Source: Streptomyces uncialis
Lineage (GTDB): Bacteria > Actinomycetota > Actinomycetes > Streptomycetales > Streptomycetaceae
Length of the DNA stretch: 64,000 nt
Assembly: GCF_001905345.1 (NCBI RefSeq)
Contig: NZ_LFBV01000001.1
Location: forward strand, 1,623,321-1,687,320
Direction: 5' to 3'
In this document: piece after piece, positions 36,349 to 44,791 of the stretch
How positions within the stretch are numbered: the stretch's first letter is position 1
Layout: every line of letters begins with the position of its first letter
Translations under genes and position numbers: made by a program
The notes under the pieces: generated by a model
Database searches by the model: none
What the model was told of the DNA's origin: nothing
Seen by the model: only the letters and a program-made list of their open reading frames with translations

Positions 36349-37452
36349 GTGTCCGCGACCGAAGCGCCCGTCGACCGTCTGCCCGTCTTCCCGTGGGACA
36401 GGCTGGAGCCGTACAAGGCGACGGCCGCCGCCCACCCGGACGGCATCGTCGACCTCTCCGTCGGCACCCCCGTGGACCCCGTCCCGGACCTGATCCAGAA
36501 GGCGCTGGTCGCGGCGGCCGACTCACCGGGCTATCCCACCGTCTGGGGCACCCCGCAGCTGCGGGACGCGCTCACCGGCTGGTGCGCGCGGCGGCTCGGC
36601 GCGAAGGGGCTCACCCACAAGGGCGTCCTGCCGGTCGTCGGCTCCAAGGAGTTCGTCGCCTGGCTGCCCACCCAACTGGGCCTCGGCCCCGGGGACAAGG
36701 TCGCCTACCCGCGCCTGGCGTACCCCACGTACGAGGTCGGCGCGCGCCTGGCCCGCGCCGAGTACGTCACGTACGACAACCCCCTCGACCTCGATCCCAC
36801 CGGTCTGCGGCTGCTGTGGCTGAACTCCCCGTCGAACCCGACGGGCCGGGTGCTGTCCCGCGCGGAACTCGCCGAAACCGTCGCCTGGGCGCGTGCGCAC
36901 GGCGTGCTGGTCGTCTCCGACGAGTGCTACCTGGAGCTGGGCTGGGAGGCCGACCCGGTGTCGGTGCTCCACCCGGACGTGTGCGGCGACTCCCACCAGG
37001 GTCTGGTGGCCGTCCACTCGCTGTCCAAGCGGTCCAACCTCGCGGGGTACCGGGCCGCGTTCGTCGCGGGCGACGAGGCCGTCCTCGGCCCGCTGCTCCA
37101 GCTGCGCAAGCACGGCGGCATGATGACCTCGGCGCCCACCCAGGCCGCCGTCGTCGCGGCCCTCTCCGACGACACCCATGTCGAGGAGCAGCGCGCCCGC
37201 TATCTGGCCCGCCGCGCCACCCTGCGCACGGCGCTGGAAGCCGCGGGCTTCCGTATCGACCACAGCGAGGCCAGCCTCTATCTGTGGGCCACCCGCGACG
37301 AGCCCTGCTGGGACACCGTGGCCCACCTGGCCACCCTGGGCATCCTCGCGGCCCCCGGCGACTTCTACGGTGAGGCGGGCGCCCGCCACATCCGCATCGC
37401 CCTCACAGCCACCGACAACCGGGTAGCCGCAGCAGCCACCCGCCTCACCTGA
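36349..37452 (+). CDS. dapC: succinyldiaminopimelate transaminase DapC
   Basis: Product of 367 residues from GTG 36349 (SATEAPVDRLPVFPWDRLEP); the earlier in-frame start lies in the terminator. Fold type I aminotransferase: PSNPTG substrate/PLP region, SDECYLE, and PLP lysine K227 in HSLSKRSNLAGYR. It converts N-succinyl-2-amino-6-ketopimelate to N-succinyl-LL-diaminopimelate with glutamate, in lysine and peptidoglycan precursor synthesis. The next enzyme of the pathway, DapE, is encoded at 39871-40998. Confidence 0.93.
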   Translation: MSATEAPVDRLPVFPWDRLEPYKATAAAHPDGIVDLSVGTPVDPVPDLIQKALVAAADSPGYPTVWGTPQLRDALTGWCARRLGAKGLTHKGVLPVVGSKEFVAWLPTQLGLGPGDKVAYPRLAYPTYEVGARLARAEYVTYDNPLDLDPTGLRLLWLNSPSNPTGRVLSRAELAETVAWARAHGVLVVSDECYLELGWEADPVSVLHPDVCGDSHQGLVAVHSLSKRSNLAGYRAAFVAGDEAVLGPLLQLRKHGGMMTSAPTQAAVVAALSDDTHVEEQRARYLARRATLRTALEAAGFRIDHSEASLYLWATRDEPCWDTVAHLATLGILAAPGDFYGEAGARHIRIALTATDNRVAAAATRLT

Positions 37453-37489
37453 CCCCCACTCCCCGCACGGAGGGGGCACGCCCCCGAGG

Positions 37490-38036
37490 GCCCCAAAGGG
37501 GCGCGAGGAACCGCGCACCCACGTCCGACCCGTACGAGAACAGGTACGCCCAGACGTGGAACCCCAGGGGCGCGGGGAACTGCGCCCCACGAACGACCCG
37601 CACGATCGTGGCGACGCCCAGGTGAGTTGACCTAAGGGGCGCGAGGAACTGCGCACCCACGTCCGACCCGTACGAGAACAGGTACGCCCAGGTGTGGAAC
37701 CCCAGGGGCGCGGGGAACTGCGCCCCACGAACGACCCGCACAGGAACAGGTACGCCCACCAGGGAAGACCCAGGGGCGCGAGGAACTGCGCACCCACGAA
37801 TGGCCCGCACGGTCGGAGTACGCACAGGTGTGGAACCCCAGAAGCGCAAGCGAAGGCGACCTGCGAGGAACCGCGCCCCCACGAACGGCCCGCACGGCCG
37901 GGGTACGCCCAGGTGTGGAACCCCAGAAGCGCAAGCGAAGGCGACCTGCGAGGAACCGCGCCCCCACGAACGGCCCGCACGGCCGGGGTACGCCCAGGTG
38001 TGGAACCCCAGAAGCGCAAGCGAAGGCGACACGCAA
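37490..38036. repeat. repeat locus E (forward units only)
   Basis: Several forward hairpin units (starting about 37498, 37568, 37637, 37702, 37771), a 139-bp spaced near-duplicate (blocks starting 37498 and 37637), and an 85-bp tandem repeat at the right end. No L element. It fills the gap between convergent dapC and the small secreted protein gene, ending in three terminal modules. Confidence 0.85.
37831..38035. repeat. 85-bp tandem repeat
   Basis: Two full copies (37831-37915, 37916-38000) and 35 bases of a third are almost identical. Each contains one terminal module (AAGCGCAAGCGAAGGCGAC) and one degenerate hairpin unit. Near identity suggests recent expansion by replication slippage. Confidence 0.9.
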
Positions 38037-38086
38037 AGGCGGGGCCCAGGCAGCCGCACGGCTCCCCGGACCCCGCCGCGGCAGCA

Positions 38087-38485
38087 TCAGCCGAGGGGAA
38101 GCCCACCACCCGGCAGCCCACCCTTGGCGGCGGACCCGGTCACCCCACCGAGCACCTCACCCGCGCCGCCGCCAAGGCTCCCCGCGGTCTTCTGCGCGGC
38201 CGGCGCGGCCTTCTTCGCGCCCTTGCCGACGGTCTTCCCGGCCTGCGGCACGGCCTTCTTGACGGCCTTGCTCCCGGCGTCCCCGGCGGTCTTGCCGGCA
38301 TTGGTCGCGGCGCCGTCGACAGTGTTGCCGACGTTGGCCCCGTCGAGCGCGGAGAGCCCGCCCAGGGGGGCGGCGGTGGGCAGGTCGACGGCGCTGGCGG
38401 AGCCGGCCGCACCGACCACGGGTGCCGCTGTCGCCGCGAGCAGCAGCGCGGCCTGAGCGATCCGGCGGGTCAGGGGGAGGGACAT
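38087..38485 (-). CDS. small secreted Ala/Gly/Lys-rich protein
   Basis: Product of 132 residues; ATG at 38485 with AAGGAG upstream. The Sec signal peptide (LTRRIAQAALLLAATAAPVVG...SASA) likely cleaves after ASA near residue 32. The mature part has degenerate repeats of Lys/Gly/Ala (AGKTAGDAGSKAVKKAVPQ; AGKTVGKGAKKAAPAAQK) and a Gly/Leu/Pro end. No known domain and no cysteine. Function unknown. Its upstream region holds a palindrome that may control it. Confidence 0.8.
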   Translation of the reverse strand: MSLPLTRRIAQAALLLAATAAPVVGAAGSASAVDLPTAAPLGGLSALDGANVGNTVDGAATNAGKTAGDAGSKAVKKAVPQAGKTVGKGAKKAAPAAQKTAGSLGGGAGEVLGGVTGSAAKGGLPGGGLPLG

Positions 38486-38603
38486 GATGCTCCTTCAGAA
38501 CAGGGGACGAACGGTTTGTCCGCGAAGCCCGGTGGACGCCTCGGACGCCGTGACTACCGCTCGAAGCCGCCGAAGGTTGCGGCATCGCAAAGCAAAGACT
38601 TGG

Positions 38604-38618
38604 TAATGCATCGCATTA
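38604..38618. promoter_or_regulatory. candidate operator (15-bp palindrome)
   Basis: Perfect inverted repeat TAATGC-ATC-GCATTA, 119 bp upstream of the secreted-protein start, in an AT-richer patch. A related half-site GCATCGCA lies at 38582. The binding factor is unknown. Confidence 0.5.
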
Positions 38619-38787
38619 TCTGCCGTGCGCAAAGGCGGGCAAACCCCCTCGGGGGGCGACTGCGCCGGACCCGTCCGACCCTTGGCCCCCCAAGGGCCGA
38701 GGCCCTTTCGGGAGGGTGCGCCCGACGGTCCGCGGCGGGCCCGCGGGACGCCCCGGACCGTGTCCCCCTGGTGGGTGAGCCGCGGGG

Positions 38788-39732
38788 CTACTGTCCAGTG
38801 ACGATTCGGACCTGATCCGGCCCGCGCCCCGCCGCGCCCGCACCGGTGTCGCGCCAGCGGTCGCCCGTCCACTCCCGGCCCGCGTAGGAGACCTTGTCGA
38901 TCCCGAGCGCCGCCGCGTTCGCCACCGCCCAGTGCGCCAGCTCCCAGCCCCGCTGACGGCTCCCGCGCCCGTCCTCCTGGCCGCGGGGTACGGGCACCAG
39001 CAGCGCCCGGCCCTCCATGCGCGGCGAGGGAGCCGCGGACGCCGGGGGAGTGTCCTCGCCCGCCACCGTGGCGCCCGCGGGCTGGAGCACCCCGCGCCCG
39101 AAGTCCCGTACCAGCGCGGTGCGTACCGCCGACGGTGAGGCGGCGCGGACCGCGTCGCCGTCCTCGCAGGTCAGCGACGCCTCGGAGCGGCCGGTCAGCG
39201 CGGCCGACAGCAGGGTGGCGTCCGGCTCGTGCTTCGCGTACGCCTGCGGGAAACCACTGCGCTGCACCCGCTGGGCCGCGACCGTCAGCGGCAGCCGCGA
39301 GTAGCCCGCCACCTCGTCCAGATGCCGGTAGAACTCGGCCGCCGAGTACACCGGGTCCTGGATCTGCTCCGCGGTGCCCCAGCCCTGCGAGGGCCGCTGC
39401 TGGAACAGTCCGACCGAGTCCCGGTCGCCGTGCGTGATGTTGCGCAGCCCGGACTCCTGGAGCGCGGTCGCCAGCGCGATCGTCACCGCCCGCTCGGGCA
39501 TCCCGCGCGCGGTGCCGACGGCCGCGATCGTCGCCGCGTTGACCGCCTGGTCGGACGAGAACTCGTAGGACGCCCCGTCACCCATCCCGGACACGACCAC
39601 ACAGCGCGCGGCGCCCCGCCCACCGGTCAGGTAGTGCGTCACCACATAGCCCGCGACCGCGAGCAGGACGACCACGGCCGCCCCGAGTCTCAGGAGGCGG
39701 CCGCGCCGTACGGGGCGGGTGGGTTCGGACAC
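38788..39732 (-). CDS. membrane-anchored protein with lysozyme-like domain
   Basis: Product of 314 residues from GTG 39732. An Arg-rich N-terminus precedes one helix (LGAAVVVLLAVAGYVVTHYL). The outside part contains ALATALQESGLRNITHGDRD and SVGLFQQRPSQGWG, the catalytic-Glu and follow-up motifs of lytic-transglycosylase-like domains in actinobacteria. The C-terminal part (WELAHWAVANAAALGIDKVS...GREW) is conserved-looking. Some databases call such proteins heavy-metal transporters, which the sequence does not support. Probably cell-wall acting. Confidence 0.8.
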   Translation of the reverse strand: MSEPTRPVRRGRLLRLGAAVVVLLAVAGYVVTHYLTGGRGAARCVVVSGMGDGASYEFSSDQAVNAATIAAVGTARGMPERAVTIALATALQESGLRNITHGDRDSVGLFQQRPSQGWGTAEQIQDPVYSAAEFYRHLDEVAGYSRLPLTVAAQRVQRSGFPQAYAKHEPDATLLSAALTGRSEASLTCEDGDAVRAASPSAVRTALVRDFGRGVLQPAGATVAGEDTPPASAAPSPRMEGRALLVPVPRGQEDGRGSRQRGWELAHWAVANAAALGIDKVSYAGREWTGDRWRDTGAGAAGRGPDQVRIVTGQ

Positions 39733-39832
39733 ACGTCCACGTTACTGGAGCCACCCGGCGAAACGGGGTGCGGCGGAAGGCGGTTTCCCTGGCCGACGCC
39801 CGCCCGGACGAAGGGGAATGCCCGGATCGCCC

Positions 39833-39860
39833 TTGTTCGTCCTCCGGTTCGGGGTATTAG
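39833..39860 (+). promoter_or_regulatory. candidate dapE promoter
   Basis: TTGTTC (39833-39838), 16-bp spacer, TATTAG (39855-39860), 10 bases before the dapE ATG. Transcription would start about at the start codon, giving a leaderless or nearly leaderless mRNA. Confidence 0.5.
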
Positions 39861-39870
39861 GGTCGGAGCC

Positions 39871-40998
39871 ATGGACCGCACCGCACCCGCCGCAACCCCG
39901 TCGTCCCCGGAGCGCCCCGCGCCCGTCCTGGACCTCGACCTCGACCAGGACGCCGCCCAGCTCACCGCCCGGCTCGTGGACATCCCGTCCGAGAGCGGTA
40001 CGGAGAAGCCCCTCGCGGACGCGATCGAGACGGCCCTGCGCGCGCTCCCGCACCTGACGGTCCACCGCTACGGCAACAACGTCGTCGCGCGCACGGAACT
40101 CGGCCGCGCACAGCGCGTCGTGCTCGCCGGGCACATCGACACCGTGCCCATCGCGGACAACGTCCCCTCCCGCCTCGACGAGGACGGCGTCCTGTGGGGC
40201 TGCGGCACCTGCGACATGAAGTCCGGTGTCGCCGTGCAGCTGCGGATCGCCCGCACCGTCACCGAGCCCAACCGCGACCTCACCTTCGTGTTCTACGACA
40301 ACGAGGAGGTCGCCGCCGAGCGCAACGGGCTCAAGCACCTCGCCGCGGCCCACCCGAGCTGGCTGGAGGCCGATTTCGCGGTCCTCCTCGAACCCTCCGA
40401 CCAGCAGGTCGAGGGCGGCTGCCAGGGCACCCTGCGGGTCCTGCTGCGCACCCGCGGCGAACGCGCCCACTCCGCGCGCTCATGGCTCGGCTCCAACGCG
40501 ATCCACGCCGCCGCCCCGATCCTCGCCCGGCTCGCCGGCTACCGGCCCCGCTACCCGGTCATCGACGGGCTGGAGTACCGCGAGGGGCTGAACGCCGTAC
40601 GCATCGAGGGCGGCGTCGCCGGGAACGTCATCCCGGACCTCTGCACCGTCACCGTCAACTTCCGCTACGCCCCGGACCGCACGGAGGACGAGGCGCTCGC
40701 CCATGTGCGGGAGGTCTTCGCGGACTGCGGGATCGACGAGTTCGTGATCGACGACCACAGCGGCGCCGCGATGCCGGGGCTGTCGCACCCGGCGGCCCGT
40801 GCCTTCATCGAGGCGGTGGGCGGCACCCCGCAGCCCAAGTACGGCTGGACGGATGTGTCGCGGTTCAGCGCGCTGGGCGTGCCCGCGGTGAACTACGGGC
40901 CCGGCAACCCGCACCTCGCGCACAAGCGGGACGAGCGGGTGGACACCGGCAAGATCCTCGCGGCGGAGGACCGGCTGCGGGTCTGGCTCACCTCCTGA
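39871..40998 (+). CDS. dapE: succinyl-diaminopimelate desuccinylase DapE
   Basis: Product of 375 residues from ATG 39871; the open frame upstream is antisense to the preceding gene and discarded. M20 metallopeptidase: first metal motif AGHIDTVP, then GCGTCDMKSG, the catalytic NEEV (FYDNEEVAAE) and a late GPGNPHLAHKRDE. It hydrolyses N-succinyl-LL-diaminopimelate to LL-diaminopimelate and succinate, next step after DapC. The last gene before the LOG-like protein, as in M. tuberculosis dapE - Rv1205 as I recall. Confidence 0.94.
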   Translation: MDRTAPAATPSSPERPAPVLDLDLDQDAAQLTARLVDIPSESGTEKPLADAIETALRALPHLTVHRYGNNVVARTELGRAQRVVLAGHIDTVPIADNVPSRLDEDGVLWGCGTCDMKSGVAVQLRIARTVTEPNRDLTFVFYDNEEVAAERNGLKHLAAAHPSWLEADFAVLLEPSDQQVEGGCQGTLRVLLRTRGERAHSARSWLGSNAIHAAAPILARLAGYRPRYPVIDGLEYREGLNAVRIEGGVAGNVIPDLCTVTVNFRYAPDRTEDEALAHVREVFADCGIDEFVIDDHSGAAMPGLSHPAARAFIEAVGGTPQPKYGWTDVSRFSALGVPAVNYGPGNPHLAHKRDERVDTGKILAAEDRLRVWLTS

Positions 40999-41128
40999 CC
41001 ACCCCGGTCCGGCCCGTCCACCCGCCCGTAACCGCGTGTGACTCCCGCCGGACATCCGGCATTGCCCCGTTCGCCACCCCGGTGGATCTAGGCTGAAGTC
41101 GCAAGACCGTCAGTGGAAGGGGAGTTCT

Positions 41129-41878
41129 ATGGGCATTCCGGAAGCACAGGGACCGCCGGAGGAGCAGGTACTCGGGCCCGTGGTGCGTCGGCGCGAGCAG
41201 ATCCAGCCCGGCACCACCGACCAGCGGCTGCTGGACACCGAGGGTGACTCGGAATGGGTGCACACCGATCCCTGGCGGGTCATGCGCATCCAGTCCGAGT
41301 TCGTCGAGGGCTTCGGCGCGCTCGCGGAACTGCCGAGCGCCATCAGCGTCTTCGGCTCCGCCCGCACCCGGCCCGGCACGCCCGACTACGAGGCCGGGGT
41401 GCAGATCGGCAAGGCGCTGGTCGGCGCGGGCTTCGCGGTCATCACCGGGGGCGGCCCCGGCGCGATGGAGGCCGCGAACAAGGGCGCGCGCGAGGCCCAG
41501 GGCATCTCCGTCGGGCTCGGGATCGAGCTGCCCTTCGAGCAGGGGCTCAACGAGCATGTCGACATCGGCGTGAACTTCCGCTACTTCTTCGTCCGCAAGA
41601 CGATGTTCGTGAAGTACGCCCAGGGGTTCGTGGTGCTGCCCGGCGGGTTCGGGACGCTCGACGAACTCTTCGAGGCGCTGACACTGGTGCAGACCCGGAA
41701 GGTCACCCGCTTCCCGATCGTGCTGTTCGGCTCCGCGTACTGGGGCGGGCTCGTCGACTGGCTCCGCGACACGGTGGTCGCGAGCGGCAAGGCGGCGGAC
41801 AAGGACCTGCTGCTCTTCCATGTCACCGACAGTGTCGAGGAGGCCGTCCAGATGGTCACGAAGGAGGTCTCCGGCTAG
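41129..41878 (+). CDS. TIGR00730-family Rossmann-fold protein (LOG-like)
   Basis: Product of 249 residues; ATG at 41129 after GGAAGGGGAG. The N-terminal 70 residues are specific to the actinobacterial longer form. GSARTRPGT, ITGGGPGAMEAANKGA and the family signature PGGFGTLDELFEALTLVQT follow. Family members are nucleotide 5'-monophosphate phosphoribohydrolases that release cytokinin-type bases or hydrolyse AMP/other NMPs. Repeat locus F begins at the base after its stop codon. Confidence 0.93.
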   Translation: MGIPEAQGPPEEQVLGPVVRRREQIQPGTTDQRLLDTEGDSEWVHTDPWRVMRIQSEFVEGFGALAELPSAISVFGSARTRPGTPDYEAGVQIGKALVGAGFAVITGGGPGAMEAANKGAREAQGISVGLGIELPFEQGLNEHVDIGVNFRYFFVRKTMFVKYAQGFVVLPGGFGTLDELFEALTLVQTRKVTRFPIVLFGSAYWGGLVDWLRDTVVASGKAADKDLLLFHVTDSVEEAVQMVTKEVSG

Positions 41879-42768
41879 CCGCCTTCGCTAGCGCTTTCGA
41901 GGTCCCTCCGGCTGGGCGTACCTGTTCCCTGCGGGTCGCCTTCGCTTGCGCTTCCTAGGTCTGTCCGGCTGGGCGTACTTCGTTCCCGCACAGGTCGTTC
42001 GTGGGGTGCGCAGTTCCCCGCGCCCCTTTGGGGCGCGTTCTGTCGGTTCTTCGGGTCGGTGCCGGTCGGGATTCTCCGTCCTCGATCCGACACGCTCGGT
42101 ACGACGTCCAGCGGAGCTACTGAAGAGCATCGGAGTCTGCGGGCAGAGATTCCCGCCCACCCCCTCCCGCAGCCGAGCGCCTGCGGGAGGAAGGGGGGTC
42201 CACAAGCGAAGGACCCGCATGGCGGACAGCCCCAAAGGGGCGCGGGGAACTGCGCACCCACGAGCGACCCGCACGGGGACAGGTGCGCCCACCCGGACCG
42301 ACCCAGGGGCGCGGGGAACCGCGCAAAAGACGAGGGCGGACCCGCACCCGAAGAGCGACGGCAAGGGGGCGCCACCCAGGGGCGCGGGGAACTGCGCACC
42401 CACGGACGACCTGTACAGGAACGAAGTACGTCCAGCCGGACAGACCCAGGGGCGCGGGGAACCGCGCAAAAGACGAGGGCGCACCCGCACCCGAAGAGCG
42501 ACCGCAAGAGGGCAGCACCTCAGGGGCGCGGGGAACTGCGCACCCACGGACGACCTGTACAGGAACGAAGTACGCCCAGCCGGACAGACCCAGGGGCGCG
42601 GGGAACTGCGCACCCACGACGTACCCGCACGGGGACAGGTGCGCCCACTCGGGCGGACCTGGGAAGCGCAAGCGAAGGCGGCCCGCGGGGAACCGCGCAC
42701 CCCACGAGCGACCCGCACGGGAACAAGTACGCCCACCCGGGAAGACCTCAGAAGCGCAAGCGAAGGCG
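41879..42768. repeat. composite intergenic repeat locus F (largest)
   Basis: 890 bp between convergent genes. Left arm: two reverse terminal modules (about 41880-41898 and 41935-41955) and one reverse hairpin unit (about 42009-42026). Then reverse L element. Right arm: six forward units (starting about 42238, 42304, 42377, 42451, 42521, 42594), alternating ACCCACGAGCGAC and AAAAGACGAGGGCG inter-unit types at 66-74 bp spacing, and two forward terminal modules (about 42663-42681 and 42750-42767). The right end touches the folP stop codon. Confidence 0.9.
42019..42192 (-). repeat. L element copy 3
   Basis: Reverse copy: H3 42019-42037, H2 at 42087-42099 (complement CCGAGCGTGTCGG), core about 42121-42140, and H1 with a perfect 9-bp stem CTCCCGCAG (42164-42172) / CTGCGGGAG (42181-42189). 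The best-folded H1 of the five. Confidence 0.8.
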
Positions 42769-43629
42769 TCACGCCAGGCCGCGGCGGGCGACCGCCGGGG
42801 CCCGGTGGCCCGCGATCGTCGCGACCATGTCCAGCACCTGCCGGGTCTCCTCGACCTCATGGACGCGATACACCTGCGCCCCCAGCCACGCGGACACCGC
42901 AGTCGTCGCCAGCGTCCCGATCACCCGCTCCTTGACGGGCCGGTCCAGCGTCTCCCCGACGAAGTCCTTGTTGGACAGGGACACCAGCACGGGCCACCCC
43001 GTGACCACCATCTCCCCGAGACGCCGCGTGGCCTCCAGCGAGTGCCGGGTGTTCTTCCCGAAGTCGTGCCCGGGATCGATCAGCACGGACTCGCGCGGCA
43101 CCCCGAGGGACACCGCCCGCTCGGCCAGCCCCACGGTGACCCGCAGGATGTCCGCCATCACGTCGTCGTACCCGACGCGGTGCGGCCGGGTCCGGGGCTC
43201 CGCCCCTCCCGCGTGGGTGCAGACCAGCCCCACCCCGTACCGCGCGGCCACCTCCGCCAGCTTGGGGTCGACCCCGCCCCACGCGTCGTTCAGCAGGTCC
43301 GCGCCCGCCTCGCACACGGCCGCGCCGACCTCGTGCCGCCAGGTGTCCACGCTGATGATCACGTCGGGGAACCGGCGCCGCACCTCGGCCACGAAACCCA
43401 CCGTGCGGCGGGCCTCCTCCTCGGCGGTGACCTCGGCGCCGGGGCCCGCCTTGACGCCGCCGATGTCGATGATCGCGGCCCCCTCGGCGACCGCCTGCTC
43501 CACCCGGCCGAGCGCCGGTTCGTCGTGGAACGTGGCCCCCTGGTCGTAGAAGGAGTCCGGGGTGCGGTTGACGATCGCCATGATCACCGGCTCGTGCGCG
43601 TCGAACTCGCGCCTGCCCAGCCTGAGCAT
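42769..43629 (-). CDS. folP: dihydropteroate synthase-type protein
   Basis: Product of 286 residues; ATG at 43629. TIM-barrel DHPS with MAIVNRTPDSFYDQGA, DIGGVKAGPG, DTWRHEV and IDPGHDFGKN (pterin-binding region). It should join p-aminobenzoate and the dihydropterin diphosphate in folate synthesis. The sequence NRTPDSFYD in place of NVTPDSFSD, and the genomic position, match the FolP2 type of actinobacteria, whose DHPS activity is doubtful. A dedicated folP elsewhere in the genome is likely. Confidence 0.88.
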   Translation of the reverse strand: MLRLGRREFDAHEPVIMAIVNRTPDSFYDQGATFHDEPALGRVEQAVAEGAAIIDIGGVKAGPGAEVTAEEEARRTVGFVAEVRRRFPDVIISVDTWRHEVGAAVCEAGADLLNDAWGGVDPKLAEVAARYGVGLVCTHAGGAEPRTRPHRVGYDDVMADILRVTVGLAERAVSLGVPRESVLIDPGHDFGKNTRHSLEATRRLGEMVVTGWPVLVSLSNKDFVGETLDRPVKERVIGTLATTAVSAWLGAQVYRVHEVEETRQVLDMVATIAGHRAPAVARRGLA

Positions 43630-43775
43630 CCCCTGTGTCCCTCCGAAGTACGGTCGTAAGTGGTGCCGATGGGTCGCCTGCGACCTTAACCGTCACAGGC
43701 GCATGGCACGATCGGAGCCTGACATTCTTCGCGCCGGTCCGGTCGGGCCGGCCACCGGACGTGGGGACCGCCGAG

Positions 43776-44174
43776 ATGGTCATGTTCTTGTTCCTGCTGA
43801 TCGCGCTCGTCGTCGTGGTCGCCGCGGTGACGCTCGCCGTCGTGGGCGGTGGCGAGAGCGGTCCGCTGCCGGAGGCGGAACCCGAGCGGTACGCCGAGCC
43901 CCTGCCCCCGGACCGTCCGGTCGGGCGGGATGACATCGAGGCGCTGCGGTTCCCGCTCGCCGTGCGTGGCTACCGCATGGCCGAGGTCGACGACGCGCTC
44001 GGGCGGCTCGGCGCGGAGCTGGCCGAGCGCGACGCCCGTATCCAGGAACTGGAGAGCGCGCTCTCGGACGCGTACGCCCGCCGCCAGGACCCCGCCGACC
44101 CCACCGGGCACGCGGAGTACCGGCCGGTACTCACCAAGGCCGTGGAGCGGCCCGTGACGGAGGAGGAGCGATGA
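43776..44174 (+). CDS. DivIVA-domain membrane protein
   Basis: Product of 132 residues from ATG 43776 (MVMFLFLLIALVVVVAAVTL, one N-terminal helix); a GTG at 43761 is an alternative. After a Pro/Glu-rich linker comes a DivIVA-like segment (EALRFPLAVRGYRMAEVDDA followed by a coiled coil LGRLGAELAERDARIQELES). Such proteins bind curved membrane or polar complexes. M. tuberculosis Rv1209, as I recall, is the counterpart beside tagA. ATGA overlap with tag. Confidence 0.85.
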   Translation: MVMFLFLLIALVVVVAAVTLAVVGGGESGPLPEAEPERYAEPLPPDRPVGRDDIEALRFPLAVRGYRMAEVDDALGRLGAELAERDARIQELESALSDAYARRQDPADPTGHAEYRPVLTKAVERPVTEEER

Positions 44175-44764
44175 CGGCTGACGACGGCGGCGCGGTGCCC
44201 GGCCCGGACGGCCGTCCGCGCTGCCCCTGGGGACTGTCCGCCGACGACTACATCGCGTACCACGACGACGAGTGGGGCCGTGCCGTCCACGGCGACGACG
44301 CGCTGTTCGAGCGGCTGTGCCTGGAGGCGTTCCAGTCCGGGCTGTCCTGGATCACGATCCTGCGCCGCCGGGAGGGCTTCCGTACCGCCTTCGCGGGGTT
44401 CCGGATCGCCGAGGTGGCACGGTTCACGGACGCGCACGCCGTACGGCTGCTCGCCGACCCCGGGATCATCCGCAACCGGGCCAAGATCGACGCGACCCTC
44501 GCCAACGCCCGGCTCCTCGCCGAGTGGCCCGAGGGGGAGCTGGACCGGTTCGTCTGGTCCTACGCCCCCGACCCGGCCACCCGTCCGGCCCCGCGTACCC
44601 TCAGCGACGTCCCGGCCGTCACCGACGCGTCCACGGCCCTGTCCAAGGCGCTGAAGAAGCGCGGCCTGCGCTTCATCGGCCCCACGACGGCCTACGCCCT
44701 GATGCAGGCCTGCGGCCTCGTGGACGACCATCTGAGCGACTGCTTCGCCCGCGGCGCCGGGTAG
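44171..44764 (+). CDS. tag: DNA-3-methyladenine glycosylase I
   Basis: Product of 197 residues; ATG at 44171 overlaps the DivIVA-domain gene by 4 bp. RCPWGLSADDYIAYHDDEWG, the LFERLCLEAFQSGLSWITIL segment and the end motif RFIGPTTAYALMQACGLVDD are typical of Tag. It excises 3-methyladenine from alkylated DNA. The zinc-binding positions are present as Cys (RCPW) and late His/Cys (DDHLSDCF). Confidence 0.94.
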   Translation: MTADDGGAVPGPDGRPRCPWGLSADDYIAYHDDEWGRAVHGDDALFERLCLEAFQSGLSWITILRRREGFRTAFAGFRIAEVARFTDAHAVRLLADPGIIRNRAKIDATLANARLLAEWPEGELDRFVWSYAPDPATRPAPRTLSDVPAVTDASTALSKALKKRGLRFIGPTTAYALMQACGLVDDHLSDCFARGAG

Positions 44765-44791
44765 GCCCCGCCGGTCCGCGGGACGGCCGGT

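Noticed and set aside
41879..42768. Possible CRISPR array (regular 66-74 bp repeats)
   Set aside because: The sequences between units are themselves repeated and shared between loci, unit spacing varies, units occur in both orientations, and no cas genes are present.
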